A stretch of 64,000 nt of DNA, taken from assembly GCF_019704555.1 (NCBI RefSeq), contig NZ_AP024745.1:4906501-4970500 (forward strand). The letters are read 5' to 3'. The stretch is from Actinoplanes sp. L3-i22 (lineage in GTDB: Bacteria; Actinomycetota; Actinomycetes; Mycobacteriales; Micromonosporaceae). Position 1 is the stretch's first letter; each line of letters opens with the position of its first letter. The notes beneath the pieces were generated by a model that did no database searches, was not told the origin of the DNA, and saw nothing but the letters and a program-made list of their open reading frames with translations. The position numbers and the translations under genes were made by a program. Of this stretch, positions 41,984-51,864 are shown piece by piece.

Positions 41984-43057
41984 GTGAACACAGACAGCAC
42001 CTCGACGACGGCGCCGAGCGCCGGCGCACCGGCGCCCGCGCCGCCGCCCGAGCCGGCCGCGTTGCTGCGGCGCGCCCCGCGGGCGCTGGTCGCGTTGCTG
42101 CGCCGGGCCCTGCGGGCGCCGGCCGCCAGCGTGGTGCTCGCGACCGTGGTGCTCGCCGGCCTGGTGGGCGCGGCCCACCCGACCTTTCTGAAACCCGCCC
42201 AGCTGCTCGACATCCTGCAGGCCTCGACCTATGTCGGGCTGCTGGCGATCGGCATGTCGTACCTGGTGGCGATGCGCGAGATCGACCTGTCGGTGGGTTC
42301 GCAGTTCGGCCTGTGCCTGATCGCGACCGCGCTGCTGATCGCGCACGGCGTGAATGCCTGGGTCGCCGCCGGTCTCGGGGTCGCCTGCGGCGCGGTGCTG
42401 GGCCTGGTGAACGCGACAGTGGTGACCTTCATCCGGATCCCGACGATCGTCGCGACCCTGGCGACCCTGTCGGTCTTCCGTGGCCTGGCCATCGCGCTGA
42501 CCAGCGGCCAGCAGGTGGTCGGCCTGCCGCTGGACGACTCGTTCTTCACCGTGCTGGGCGGCGAGGTGGCCGGCCTGCCGATCAGCGTGCTCGTGCTGGC
42601 GGTCGCGGCGCTGGTGCTCGGCGTGGTGCTGCACCACACCCCGTTCGGCTACCGGGTGCTGGCGGTCGGCTCCAACCCGGAGGCGGCCGCGTTCGCCGGC
42701 ATCTCGGTGGCCCGCGTACGCATGCTGGTGCTGGTGCTGGTCGGCGTGCTCGCCGGCATCGGCGGCTGCCTGGGCCTGGCCTACTTCACCTCCGGCGACC
42801 CCACCATCGGCACCGGTTTCGAGCTGCAGGCCATCGCCGCCGCGGTGATCGGCGGCACGGCCCTGCGCGGCGGGACGGCCACCGTGATCGGCGCGGTCTG
42901 CGGGGCGGTCCTGCTCAACGTCGTGGCCGCCGGCCTGACCTACTTCAGCATCCCGGCCAACTGGAGTGCCTTCGCCACCGGCCTGGTGATCCTGGTGGCC
43001 GTCGGCATCGACAGCCTCGTCCGGCGCCGCAAGGAGGCCGGCCTCCGTGCACAGTGA
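41984..43057 (+). CDS. Ribose-type ABC transporter permease
   Basis: This 357-residue protein belongs to the RbsC/BPD_transp_2 family, with about ten helices. It contains the cytoplasmic coupling stretch GSNPEAAAFAGISVARVR and the conserved FTSGDPTIGTGFELQAIAAAVIGGTALRGG near the C-terminus. The first 30 residues are a Pro/Ala-rich cytoplasmic tail. With the following lipoprotein and ATPase it forms a complete importer. Although the family is best known for sugars, members also import autoinducer-2, purines and aromatic-derived compounds. The divergent aromatic operon suggests a non-sugar cargo. Confidence 0.9.
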   Translation: MNTDSTSTTAPSAGAPAPAPPPEPAALLRRAPRALVALLRRALRAPAASVVLATVVLAGLVGAAHPTFLKPAQLLDILQASTYVGLLAIGMSYLVAMREIDLSVGSQFGLCLIATALLIAHGVNAWVAAGLGVACGAVLGLVNATVVTFIRIPTIVATLATLSVFRGLAIALTSGQQVVGLPLDDSFFTVLGGEVAGLPISVLVLAVAALVLGVVLHHTPFGYRVLAVGSNPEAAAFAGISVARVRMLVLVLVGVLAGIGGCLGLAYFTSGDPTIGTGFELQAIAAAVIGGTALRGGTATVIGAVCGAVLLNVVAAGLTYFSIPANWSAFATGLVILVAVGIDSLVRRRKEAGLRAQ

Positions 43058-43069
43058 AAGGACACCCCG

Positions 43070-44155
43070 ATGCGGACAGATATCTCGCGTACCGCGACCC
43101 GGCTGGGCATCTGCGCCACGGCCGGCCTGCTCGCGCTGGCCGGCTGCGACTCGGGCGGCTCGGGCGACGCCGCGGGCGGTGGCTGCGACACCGCCAAGAG
43201 CAAACTGAACCTGGCCTTCGTGTACGCCTCGACCGACCAGAACCCGTTCCAGGAGATGGCCCTGGGCGCCAAGGCGGCCGCCGACGAGGACGGCAACGTC
43301 AAACTCAACGAGGTCGCCCCGACCAGCGTCGACGGGCCCAAGGCGGTGGCGCTGTTCCAGTCCGCCTCGAAGACGGCGAGCGACGGCATCGCGTACCAGA
43401 CCGTCGCCCCGGACCTGTTCGTCCGGCCGCTCAACGAGGCGACCGCCGCCGGGACCCCGGTGATCGCGGTGGACGCCGCGCCACCGGCGGGCACCGACGT
43501 CAAGACGTACATCGGCAACAGCAACACCGCGCTGGGCGTGCTGCTCGGCGAGGCGTTCGTGAAGCAGAATCCGCCCGCCACCGGCGAGGTGGTGCTCGGC
43601 AACGACATCCCGTCGCTGCCGCTGCTGGTGCAGCGCATGGACGGCGTGCAGTCGGTGCTCAAGAGCAAGCTGCCCGGGATGAAGGTCAGCGGTCCCTACG
43701 ACAGCAAGTCCCAGCCGACCGAGAACTACAACGCGTGGAAGAGCCTGACCCAGGCGCACCCCGACGCGGCCGCGTTCATCGGCGTCGGCGGCCAGGACGG
43801 CGTCTCGCTGCCCCTGATCAAGAAGCAGACCGGCCGGACGTTCCTGGCCGGCTCGGCGGATCTGCCCCCGGAGGCCGTCGCCGCGGTCCAGTCCGGTTCG
43901 GTCTTCGCGCTGTCCTCCCCGGAGCACTGGATGAAGGGCTACATCGCGATCCACCTGCTGATCCAGGCCAAGCGCACCTGCACGCCGATCCCGCAGGGCT
44001 GGTGGAACTCGGGCAACCTGCTGGTCGACAAGAGCAACGTGGACAGCATCGCGGCCCGGCAGGTGAGCCCGCAGACCCGGGCCGAGTACTTCAAACCGGA
44101 GATCGCCGAGCAACTCGCGAACCCGCCGCTCAAGCCGCTGTCCGAGGCGAACTAG
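43070..44155 (+). CDS. ABC transporter substrate-binding lipoprotein
   Basis: This 361-residue protein has a lipoprotein signal ending LLALAGC (lipid-modified Cys26), then a periplasmic-binding-protein type 1 fold (KLNLAFVYASTDQNPFQEMA; GTPVIAVDAAPPAGTDVKTY; HPDAAAFIGVGGQDGVSLPL). It captures the solute outside the membrane for the permease encoded just upstream. It contains WMKGYIAIHLLI near the end, as do ribose-type binding proteins. The ligand is not deducible from sequence. A 12-base gap separates it from the permease gene, so the genes are one transcript. Confidence 0.9.
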   Translation: MRTDISRTATRLGICATAGLLALAGCDSGGSGDAAGGGCDTAKSKLNLAFVYASTDQNPFQEMALGAKAAADEDGNVKLNEVAPTSVDGPKAVALFQSASKTASDGIAYQTVAPDLFVRPLNEATAAGTPVIAVDAAPPAGTDVKTYIGNSNTALGVLLGEAFVKQNPPATGEVVLGNDIPSLPLLVQRMDGVQSVLKSKLPGMKVSGPYDSKSQPTENYNAWKSLTQAHPDAAAFIGVGGQDGVSLPLIKKQTGRTFLAGSADLPPEAVAAVQSGSVFALSSPEHWMKGYIAIHLLIQAKRTCTPIPQGWWNSGNLLVDKSNVDSIAARQVSPQTRAEYFKPEIAEQLANPPLKPLSEAN

Positions 44156-44157
44156 CC

Positions 44158-45669
<1,512 letters not shown>

Positions 45670-45671
45670 GG

Positions 45672-46676
45672 TCAGCGCGGGCCGGGGTCGTCGTCGGCGG
45701 CCGCCGCCATCTCGACGTGACCGAACACGTCGCGGCTGAGCCGGTACTCGCGCGGGGAGACGCCGTACGTCGCCTTGAACGTCCGGCTGAAATGGGCCGC
45801 GTCCAGAAACCCCCAGTGCGCCCCGATGGTGCTCACCGCGGTGTCCAGCTGCCCCGGGTCGAGCAGGTCGCGCCGGCACTGCTCGAGCCGGCGATCCCGG
45901 ATGTAGCGCCCCACCGACGTGCCGGTGGCCCGGAACAGCTTGTGCAGGTACCCGGTCGAGACGTGGCACGCCGCGGCGATCGCGTCCGGGGTCAGGTCGG
46001 CGTCGTCGAGGTTCGCCGCGATGAACGCCCGGATCCGCATCAGCAGCACCTGCATCGCGTCGCTCGGCCGGGCCGCCTCGCCGAGCTGCTCGGCGTAGAG
46101 CGTGGTGAGCAGGTCGACGAGGTTGTCGGCCAGCCGGGGCGCGGTGAACGTGCCGAGCTCCTCGATCTGCGACACCAGGTTGACCAGCAGGGGCGTGACC
46201 AGCCCGCCGATGCCGTGGCGTCCGGAGACCCGGCGCGCGGTCAGATCGCCCATCGCCCGCTGGGACAGCCGCAGGTCGCGGTGCGGGAACATCAGCACCA
46301 GCATCTGACAGGTGTCGCCGAAGGCCACCTGGTACGGCCGGCTGGTGTCGTAGATCGCCAGGTCGCCCGGCAGCAGCGGCGCCTCCCGGCCGTCCTGACT
46401 GATCAGGACGTAGCCGCGGACCGGCATGCTGAGCTTGTAGAAGCCGTCGTCGTGGGCGCGGGCGATGTGCCGCTCGGTGCGCACCGCCGTGTGCGCCGCG
46501 GCGGTGACCCGGCTGACCGTCACCCCGCCGATGGTCTCGGTGATGATCTCGCCGCGGAAGTTGATCGGATCCGGCACCGTGAAACTCAGGTCCACGAAGG
46601 ACTTCGACGCGGCCGTACGCCAGAAGTCGGCCCGATCCGCAGGACTCACCTCGGTCGTGCGTAACAGAGTAGACAC
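45672..46676 (-). CDS. AraC-family regulator
   Basis: This 334-residue protein has an N-terminal AraC-binding-like cupin region (FYKLSMPVRGYVLISQDGRE; PLLPGDLAIYDTSRPYQVAF). A C-terminal double helix-turn-helix follows (TPDAIAAACHVSTGYLHKLF; WGFLDAAHFSRTFKATYGVS, then PREYR). The architecture matches regulators of aromatic and aldehyde catabolism of the AraC_binding_2 type. It is divergent from the aldehyde dehydrogenase across 204 bases, and its 3' end touches the ABC operon, so both are candidate targets. GTG start at 46676. Confidence 0.88.
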   Translation of the reverse strand: MSTLLRTTEVSPADRADFWRTAASKSFVDLSFTVPDPINFRGEIITETIGGVTVSRVTAAAHTAVRTERHIARAHDDGFYKLSMPVRGYVLISQDGREAPLLPGDLAIYDTSRPYQVAFGDTCQMLVLMFPHRDLRLSQRAMGDLTARRVSGRHGIGGLVTPLLVNLVSQIEELGTFTAPRLADNLVDLLTTLYAEQLGEAARPSDAMQVLLMRIRAFIAANLDDADLTPDAIAAACHVSTGYLHKLFRATGTSVGRYIRDRRLEQCRRDLLDPGQLDTAVSTIGAHWGFLDAAHFSRTFKATYGVSPREYRLSRDVFGHVEMAAAADDDPGPR

Positions 46677-46880
46677 GAGACTCCAATCACCGTGTCGCCA
46701 GACTGCCGAGTACGCAACCTATAATCGTCGGCCCCGCGACGCCAGAGTGGTGCCGTCCGGCGGTCGATGACCCACAGACAAGCCCAGTCCTCCCAGGAAC
46801 AAGCGGGTCCCGGCGCCCGGCCGCAGACTCCAGGGACGGCGCTCGCACGGCGCGCCCGTCCCGACCGGAGGGCCCACGCG

Positions 46881-48419
46881 ATGTCCACGACGGTGCAGCG
46901 GTCCGGCGGATTCCCGGCCGGGCCGGTGACGGGCGACGAACCCGGCGGCCAGGTCCCCGCCACGGCGCTGCTGATCGGCCCGCACTGGCGGGCGGGCTCG
47001 ACCGGCGCGGCGTTCGCGACCCGCAACCCCGCCGACGGCCGGATCCTCGCCGCCGTCGCGGCTGCCTCCGAGGCCGACGTCGACGACGCCGTGCGGGCCG
47101 CGCGCGCCGCGCTCACCGACCCGGCCTGGGCCGAGCTGCCCAGGCCGGCCCTGGCCCGGCTGCTCTGGCGGGTCGCGGACCTGATCGAGGCGCACGCCGA
47201 CGAACTCGCCCGGCTGGAGACCCTCGACAACGGCCAGCCGATCGGCGTGGCCCGCACCGTCAGCGTCGCCGCGACCGCCGAGCACTTCCGGTACTTCGCC
47301 GGCTGGCCCACCAAGATCCACGGCAGCGCCGGCCCGGTCGCCGACCCCGGCGTCCTGCACTACACCCGGCGCGAGCCCGTCGGCGTGTGCGCCCTGATCA
47401 CGCCCTGGAACTTCCCGATGATGATCGCCGCCTGGAAGCTGGCGCCCGCGCTGGCCTGCGGCAACACCGTGATCATCAAACCGGCCGAGCAGACCCCGCT
47501 GACCACCGTCCGGCTGGTGGAGCTGTGCCGGGAGGCCGGCTTCCCGCCCGGCGTGCTCAACCTGGTCACCGGCGGCCCCGAGGTGGGCCGGGCGCTGACC
47601 CGCCACCCGGGCGTGGACAAGGTGTCGTTCACCGGCTCGACCGCCGTGGGCCGGGAGATCCTGCGGGTGAGCGCGGAGCACCTCACCCGCACGACGCTGG
47701 AGCTCGGCGGCAAGGCCCCGATGATCGTCGCCCGGGACGCCGGCCTCGACGCGGCCGTGCAGGGCGCCGTGCAGGGCGCCCTGTTCAACAGCGGGCAGGT
47801 CTGCGCGGCGTACTCGCGCTTCTACGTCGACCGCGCCCGGGTCGACGAGTTCGTCGAGAAGACCGCCGCCCTGGCCGCCGGCCTGCGGCTCGGGCCCGGC
47901 CTGGCCCCGGGCACCGACCTCGGCCCGCTGATCACCCAGGAACACCTGACCGGCGTCGACGAGCACGTCCGGCGAGGCGTCGCGGACGGCGCCGAACTGG
48001 TGACCGGGGGACGGCGCGCCGAGGGCGAGCTGAGCGCCGGCTACTTCTACGAGCCGACCGTGTTCACCGGCGTGCGCGACGACATGGCCCTGGCCCGCGA
48101 GGAGATCTTCGGCCCGGTGATCCCGGTGCTCGCCTACGACGACGCCGACGACCTGGCGGCCCGGGCCAACGACACCGACTACGGCCTGGCCGCGTCGGTG
48201 TGGACCCGGGACGTGAGCACCGCCCACCGGCTCGCGGCCGCCGTGCGGGCCGGCTCGATCTTCGTCAACATGCTGCACGTGCCCGACGCCGCCGGCCCGT
48301 GGGGCGGGTTCCGGTCCAGCGGCCTCGGCCGCGAGATGGGTCCCGCCGCGATCGACGCCTACACCGAGCTCAAGGGCGTCTTCCTGAATCTGCGGGCTGA
48401 AAAATCCGAGGAGCATTGA
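46881..48419 (+). CDS. Aldehyde dehydrogenase
   Basis: This 512-residue NAD(P)-dependent enzyme has ALITPWNFPMMIAAWKLAPA (oxyanion Asn), FTGSTAVGREIL (cofactor), LELGGKAPMIV (general base Glu) and NSGQVCAAYSR (nucleophilic Cys). It ends GGFRSSGLGREMGP. It is of the betaine/phenylacetaldehyde dehydrogenase kind. If the neighbouring locus handles arylethanols, it could oxidise the arylacetaldehyde to arylacetate; that is inference. ATG at 46881 is preferred over an upstream in-frame ATG at 46767, whose extra residues look non-coding. The 3' end overlaps the next gene (TGATG). Confidence 0.9.
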   Translation: MSTTVQRSGGFPAGPVTGDEPGGQVPATALLIGPHWRAGSTGAAFATRNPADGRILAAVAAASEADVDDAVRAARAALTDPAWAELPRPALARLLWRVADLIEAHADELARLETLDNGQPIGVARTVSVAATAEHFRYFAGWPTKIHGSAGPVADPGVLHYTRREPVGVCALITPWNFPMMIAAWKLAPALACGNTVIIKPAEQTPLTTVRLVELCREAGFPPGVLNLVTGGPEVGRALTRHPGVDKVSFTGSTAVGREILRVSAEHLTRTTLELGGKAPMIVARDAGLDAAVQGAVQGALFNSGQVCAAYSRFYVDRARVDEFVEKTAALAAGLRLGPGLAPGTDLGPLITQEHLTGVDEHVRRGVADGAELVTGGRRAEGELSAGYFYEPTVFTGVRDDMALAREEIFGPVIPVLAYDDADDLAARANDTDYGLAASVWTRDVSTAHRLAAAVRAGSIFVNMLHVPDAAGPWGGFRSSGLGREMGPAAIDAYTELKGVFLNLRAEKSEEH

Positions 48420-48808
48420 TGCGTACGCCGTTGCAGGCGGTCCAGGAGCACTACGCGGCATCCGCCGCCGGCGACCTCGCCGGGATGCTGGCACCCCTGT
48501 CGTCGAAGGTCCGCTGGATCGAGATGGCCGGGTTCCCGTACGCGGGCACCTACATCGGCCCGGCGGCCGTCCAGCACCACGTCTTCGAGCGGATCACCGC
48601 GGAGTGGGCGGACTACCGGGTCGTGCCCGAGCACTACGTGAGCGCCGGCGCCGAGGTGGTCGCGTTCGGCACCTACTCCGGCACGTACCGGGCCAGCGGC
48701 AAGGCGATGGCGGCGCGCTTCGTGCACCACTGGACGTTCGACGCCGGCCTGGTGGTGCGCTTCGAGCAGTACGCCGACACCCACCTGGTCGCCGCCGCGC
48801 TCACCTGA
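48419..48808 (+). CDS. SnoaL-like/NTF2-fold protein
   Basis: This 129-residue protein has the NTF2/SnoaL pattern: VQEHYAASAAGDLAGMLAPL, a central VRWIEMAGFPYAGTYIGPAA and a terminal strand pair (FVHHWTFDAGLVVRFEQYAD). Members are ketosteroid-isomerase-like cyclases, hydrolases or binding proteins, so the reaction is open. The ATG overlaps the aldehyde dehydrogenase stop with GAGGAG just upstream, so it should act with that enzyme. Confidence 0.75.
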   Translation: MRTPLQAVQEHYAASAAGDLAGMLAPLSSKVRWIEMAGFPYAGTYIGPAAVQHHVFERITAEWADYRVVPEHYVSAGAEVVAFGTYSGTYRASGKAMAARFVHHWTFDAGLVVRFEQYADTHLVAAALT

Positions 48809-48816
48809 GCCCTCGG

Positions 48817-49227
48817 TCAGATCCCCGCGTCCTCGGATCGCCGGCCGAGGCGTTCGGCGTCGGAGCGCTCGACGCAGAACTCGTTGCCCTCCGGGTCGCC
48901 GAGCACGACCCAGCCGGTGCCGTCCGGCCTGCGCCGGTCGGAGACGAGGCGGGCGCCGGCGTCCAGAAGGCGGGTGACCTCCTCGTCGCGGGTGCGATCG
49001 GCGGGTTTGATATCCACGTGCATCCGGTTCTTCACCGTCTTGGCGTCGGGCACCCGGACGAAGAGCATCACCGGACCGGCACCGGCCGGCGGGATCACGG
49101 AGGCCTCCGGGTCGCCGGGGTAGTCGTCATCGCTGAGCGGGTTGCCGGTGACCGCACTCCAGAACTGCGCCAGGTCGTAGGGGTCACCGACGCAGTCGAC
49201 GGTGATGTGGTTGATGACTGAACTCAA
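48817..49227 (-). CDS. VOC-family (glyoxalase-like) protein
   Basis: This 136-residue protein starts at a TTG (49227) placed five bases after GGAG and encodes SSVINHITVDCVGDPYDLAQ, FWSAVTGNPL and a C-terminal WVVLGDPEGNEFCVERS. It is a single VOC module in the actinomycete glyoxalase/bleomycin-resistance-like group. HIT, HVD and E residues could form a metal site. An ORF extending to 49281 exists but lacks a ribosome site. It is a single gene, convergent with the SnoaL-like gene. Confidence 0.75.
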   Translation of the reverse strand: MSSVINHITVDCVGDPYDLAQFWSAVTGNPLSDDDYPGDPEASVIPPAGAGPVMLFVRVPDAKTVKNRMHVDIKPADRTRDEEVTRLLDAGARLVSDRRRPDGTGWVVLGDPEGNEFCVERSDAERLGRRSEDAGI

Positions 49228-49399
49228 CAATTCTCCAAAGGCCGGCAGCTCGACATCCGCAAGGATCGCGAAGATCCGCAAGAGTATCGGGCCGGCGACT
49301 GAGGGGCACGGCGTTGAGGGGTAATGGCAGGGACCCCCTCGTGCCGCGGCGGCTGCCTAACGTGGCAGAGGTCGGCATCCGGATCGGAAGGATTCACCC

Positions 49400-50257
49400 A
49401 TGTCTGTCAGCATTCCCGAGGTCACCCTGAACAACGGCGTACACATGCCGATTCTCGGTTTCGGGGTTTTCCAGGTGCCCGATGAACAGACCGAACAGGT
49501 CGTCACCGACGCGCTCGCCGCCGGGTACCGGGCCATCGACACGGCGGCCTCCTACGGCAACGAGGAAGCGGTCGGCCGGGCGATCGCCGCCAGTGGCATC
49601 CCGCGCGAGCAGCTGTTCATCACCACCAAGCTGTGGATCCAGCACACCGGCGAGGAGACCGCCAAGCGCGAGTTCGACAAGTCGCTGAGCAAGCTCGGCC
49701 TGGACTACCTCGACCTGTATCTGATCCACCAGCCGCTGGGCGACTACTACAGCTCCTGGCACGCCATGCAGAAGCTGTACGGCGCGGGCCTGATCAAGGC
49801 GATCGGCGTCTCGAACTTCTACCCCGACCGGCTCGTCGACCTCGTCCAGCACAACGACATCACCCCGGCGGTCAACCAGATCGAGGTGCACCCGTTCTTC
49901 CAGCGGGCCGACTACCAGCCGCTGCTGACCGAGCACGGCGTGCGGATCGAATCGTGGGGGCCGTTCGCCGAGGGCAAGAACGACCTGTTCACCAACCCGA
50001 TCCTGGCCAAGATCGGCGCGGGCCACGGCAAATCCGTCGCGCAGGTCGTGCTGCGCTGGCTCATCCAGCGTGAGGTCGTGGTGATCCCCAAGTCGGTGCG
50101 CCCCGAGCGGATGGCCGAGAACCTGGCCGTCTTCGACTTCGAGCTCACCGACGACGAGATGACCCGGATCGCGGCCCTGGACCTGGGCACGTCGCAGTTC
50201 TTCGACCACCGCGACCCGGCAATGGTCAAGTGGCTCGGCGGCCGCCGCGTCGACTGA
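49400..50257 (+). CDS. Aldo-keto reductase
   Basis: This 285-residue TIM-barrel NADPH reductase has [20 protein letters not shown]. The catalytic tetrad segments are visible: Asp/Tyr in [17 protein letters not shown], Lys in FITTKLW and His in [10 protein letters not shown]. The NADPH-binding end is [20 protein letters not shown]. It resembles the 2,5-diketo-D-gluconate reductase group (AKR5). ATG at 49400 lies between GGAAGG-type purine-rich sequence and the [13 protein letters not shown] start common in the family. It is a single gene; the physiological substrate is unknown. Confidence 0.9.
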   Translation: MSVSIPEVTLNNGVHMPILGFGVFQVPDEQTEQVVTDALAAGYRAIDTAASYGNEEAVGRAIAASGIPREQLFITTKLWIQHTGEETAKREFDKSLSKLGLDYLDLYLIHQPLGDYYSSWHAMQKLYGAGLIKAIGVSNFYPDRLVDLVQHNDITPAVNQIEVHPFFQRADYQPLLTEHGVRIESWGPFAEGKNDLFTNPILAKIGAGHGKSVAQVVLRWLIQREVVVIPKSVRPERMAENLAVFDFELTDDEMTRIAALDLGTSQFFDHRDPAMVKWLGGRRVD

Positions 50258-50312
50258 CCACCGCCCGCGCCCGCCCGCGGCGACCTCATCCGGGGTCGCC
50301 CAGGGCGGCGCA

Positions 50313-51155
50313 CTACGCCACGCACACGCAGGAGTGTTTGGTCCAGTACTCGGATCGGCCGCGCAACTCCCGCCGCGCCCGCGGATCCCGGGCGCCCGCC
50401 GCGAGGTCGTCGTAGAGCGCGATCAACTCCCCGTACGCGTCGGCGGCCCGGAGGTCGAACTCGAACGCCAGGAAGTGCCACTCCTTCTCCGCCGCCGCCA
50501 GGCCGTGCGTCCCGGCGAGGCCGCGGAAGCGGGCCCGCCGCCGTTCGCGCGCGGCCGCCGTCCACGCCGAGCGCCGGAGCCTGCGCCCCGCCGGGATCCG
50601 CCAGGCGCCCGCGCCGAGCCCCGGCCCGCTGCCCGGCCGCGCGTCCAGCAGCAGCGCCACCCGCGTCCCCGACGGTGCGACGTTCGCCGCGCCGTGGCAC
50701 TGGGTCCCGTCGACGCCCCAGACCTCGCCGGGCCGCATCGCGATCACATCGTCGTCGAAGACGTGCCGGAAGTCGTCGTCCTGCTCGTTCAGCGCGACGA
50801 TCAGCCGGACCGCGGGGTACATGTCGACGTGCGGGCGGAGCACCTCCCGGCCGGGGAGCACGGCGACCCGGGCATGACTGAAGTCGTAGCCGGCCCGGGT
50901 CAGCCGCCGCACGACGCTCATCGCCGCCGGCAGCCGGTCCGCGTACTCGGTGGGGCGGGCCGGGCCGGGATAGGCCTCGAGAATCAGATCATTTCCCGTC
51001 CCGGTCTGGTTCAGCAGCGGGAAGTTGATCCAGCCGGCCAATTCCGGCACGGCCGCTCGAATGTCGCCGATAATGTGGATCGCGGTCTGCGCGTCCCGCT
51101 CCAGCTCTGCCGCGCCGAAGCCGGGTGCCAGCAGGCAGGCGCCGGTGCCCGTCAT
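50313..51155 (-). CDS. Fe(II)/2-oxoglutarate dioxygenase, Asp/Asn-hydroxylase or proline-hydroxylase type
   Basis: This 280-residue cupin enzyme has a clear metal facial triad: H109 and D111 (LRPHVDMYPAVRLIVALN) and H154 (TQCHGAANV), with R165 (SGTRVALLLD) placed for 2-oxoglutarate. This is the layout of aspartyl/asparaginyl beta-hydroxylase-like enzymes, including free L-proline hydroxylases. Those also carry an extra C-terminal helical domain like the last 100 residues here (EKEWHFLAFEFDLRAADAYG). Such enzymes supply hydroxylated amino acids for peptide natural products. It is divergent from two unknown genes, with a 15-bp palindrome 11 bases before its ATG. Confidence 0.75.
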   Translation of the reverse strand: MTGTGACLLAPGFGAAELERDAQTAIHIIGDIRAAVPELAGWINFPLLNQTGTGNDLILEAYPGPARPTEYADRLPAAMSVVRRLTRAGYDFSHARVAVLPGREVLRPHVDMYPAVRLIVALNEQDDDFRHVFDDDVIAMRPGEVWGVDGTQCHGAANVAPSGTRVALLLDARPGSGPGLGAGAWRIPAGRRLRRSAWTAAARERRRARFRGLAGTHGLAAAEKEWHFLAFEFDLRAADAYGELIALYDDLAAGARDPRARRELRGRSEYWTKHSCVCVA

Positions 51156-51165
51156 AGCGAGAATC

Positions 51166-51180
51166 CATTTCCGGGAAATG
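51166..51180. promoter_or_regulatory. Palindrome in the hydroxylase/unknown gene divergent region
   Basis: CATTTCC-G-GGAAATG is a perfect 7+1+7 inverted repeat 11 bases before the hydroxylase start. It lies in a rather AT-rich intergenic stretch (51156-51372). Overlap with the ribosome-binding and promoter area suggests an operator or RNA hairpin. Confidence 0.45.
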
Positions 51181-51372
51181 TACGATACCTTCGCGGATTA
51201 TGCTCTTGATCCCTATTCGGAACAAGTGACCGGGTGCGCCCGGCCCGAATAGTCGGATGTTGCCTCCATCGATCGGCCCGGCGCTTGCCAACCGGCCGCC
51301 ACGCGCTTCAACCTGACACCGGAGCATCGGTTGCCGTCCATTGATCGCGCGTGCCGGAAAGGGAAACAGACG

Positions 51373-51849
51373 ATGCTGAGCTCGGAACCGGAAATGATCT
51401 GGCGCGGCCGTGTCCACCTCGGCGACGAACCGGGAATCTACGGCGACGCGTCCTACAGCGGCCTCGCCGTCGAACTGCCGGTCACGCTGGTCAAGACCGA
51501 CCCGGCCGGCCCGGACACCACCGTGCTGAGCGTGCGCACCGAGGACGTGCAGACGTTCGCCGGCTACCCGGGGCACGAGCTGACGGTCACCCTGTTCGTG
51601 CCGGATCCGGCCCAGCCGTTCCACGCGAACGAGGTGGTCCTCACCAGCGCCCGGCTGGGCACCGCCGACAACAACCGCAAGGACCTGACGGTCAACCTGG
51701 CCGGCCACACCGCGCCGTTTTTCGTGAGCTTCAAGGTCGAGATCGACACCGATGTGCCACCCGGGCTCTACGACGATTTCGTGGTCACCCGGCTGGTCAA
51801 CATCTCGCAGAACTTCACGTTCGTCGCCTCCCTCGGATTCCACGCATAG
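51373..51849 (+). CDS. Hypothetical beta-rich protein
   Basis: This 158-residue protein has no signal peptide or cysteine. It has alternating hydrophobic strands (EMIWRGRVHLGDEPGIYGDA; HELTVTLFVPDPAQPF; DFVVTRLVNISQNFTFVASL), suggesting a beta-sandwich. No family was recognised. ATG at 51373 follows AAAGGGA. It lies 15 bases before the secreted propeller-like gene in the same orientation, so the two are probably co-expressed. Confidence 0.6.
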   Translation: MLSSEPEMIWRGRVHLGDEPGIYGDASYSGLAVELPVTLVKTDPAGPDTTVLSVRTEDVQTFAGYPGHELTVTLFVPDPAQPFHANEVVLTSARLGTADNNRKDLTVNLAGHTAPFFVSFKVEIDTDVPPGLYDDFVVTRLVNISQNFTFVASLGFHA

Positions 51850-51864
51850 GGAGATGACGTACCC

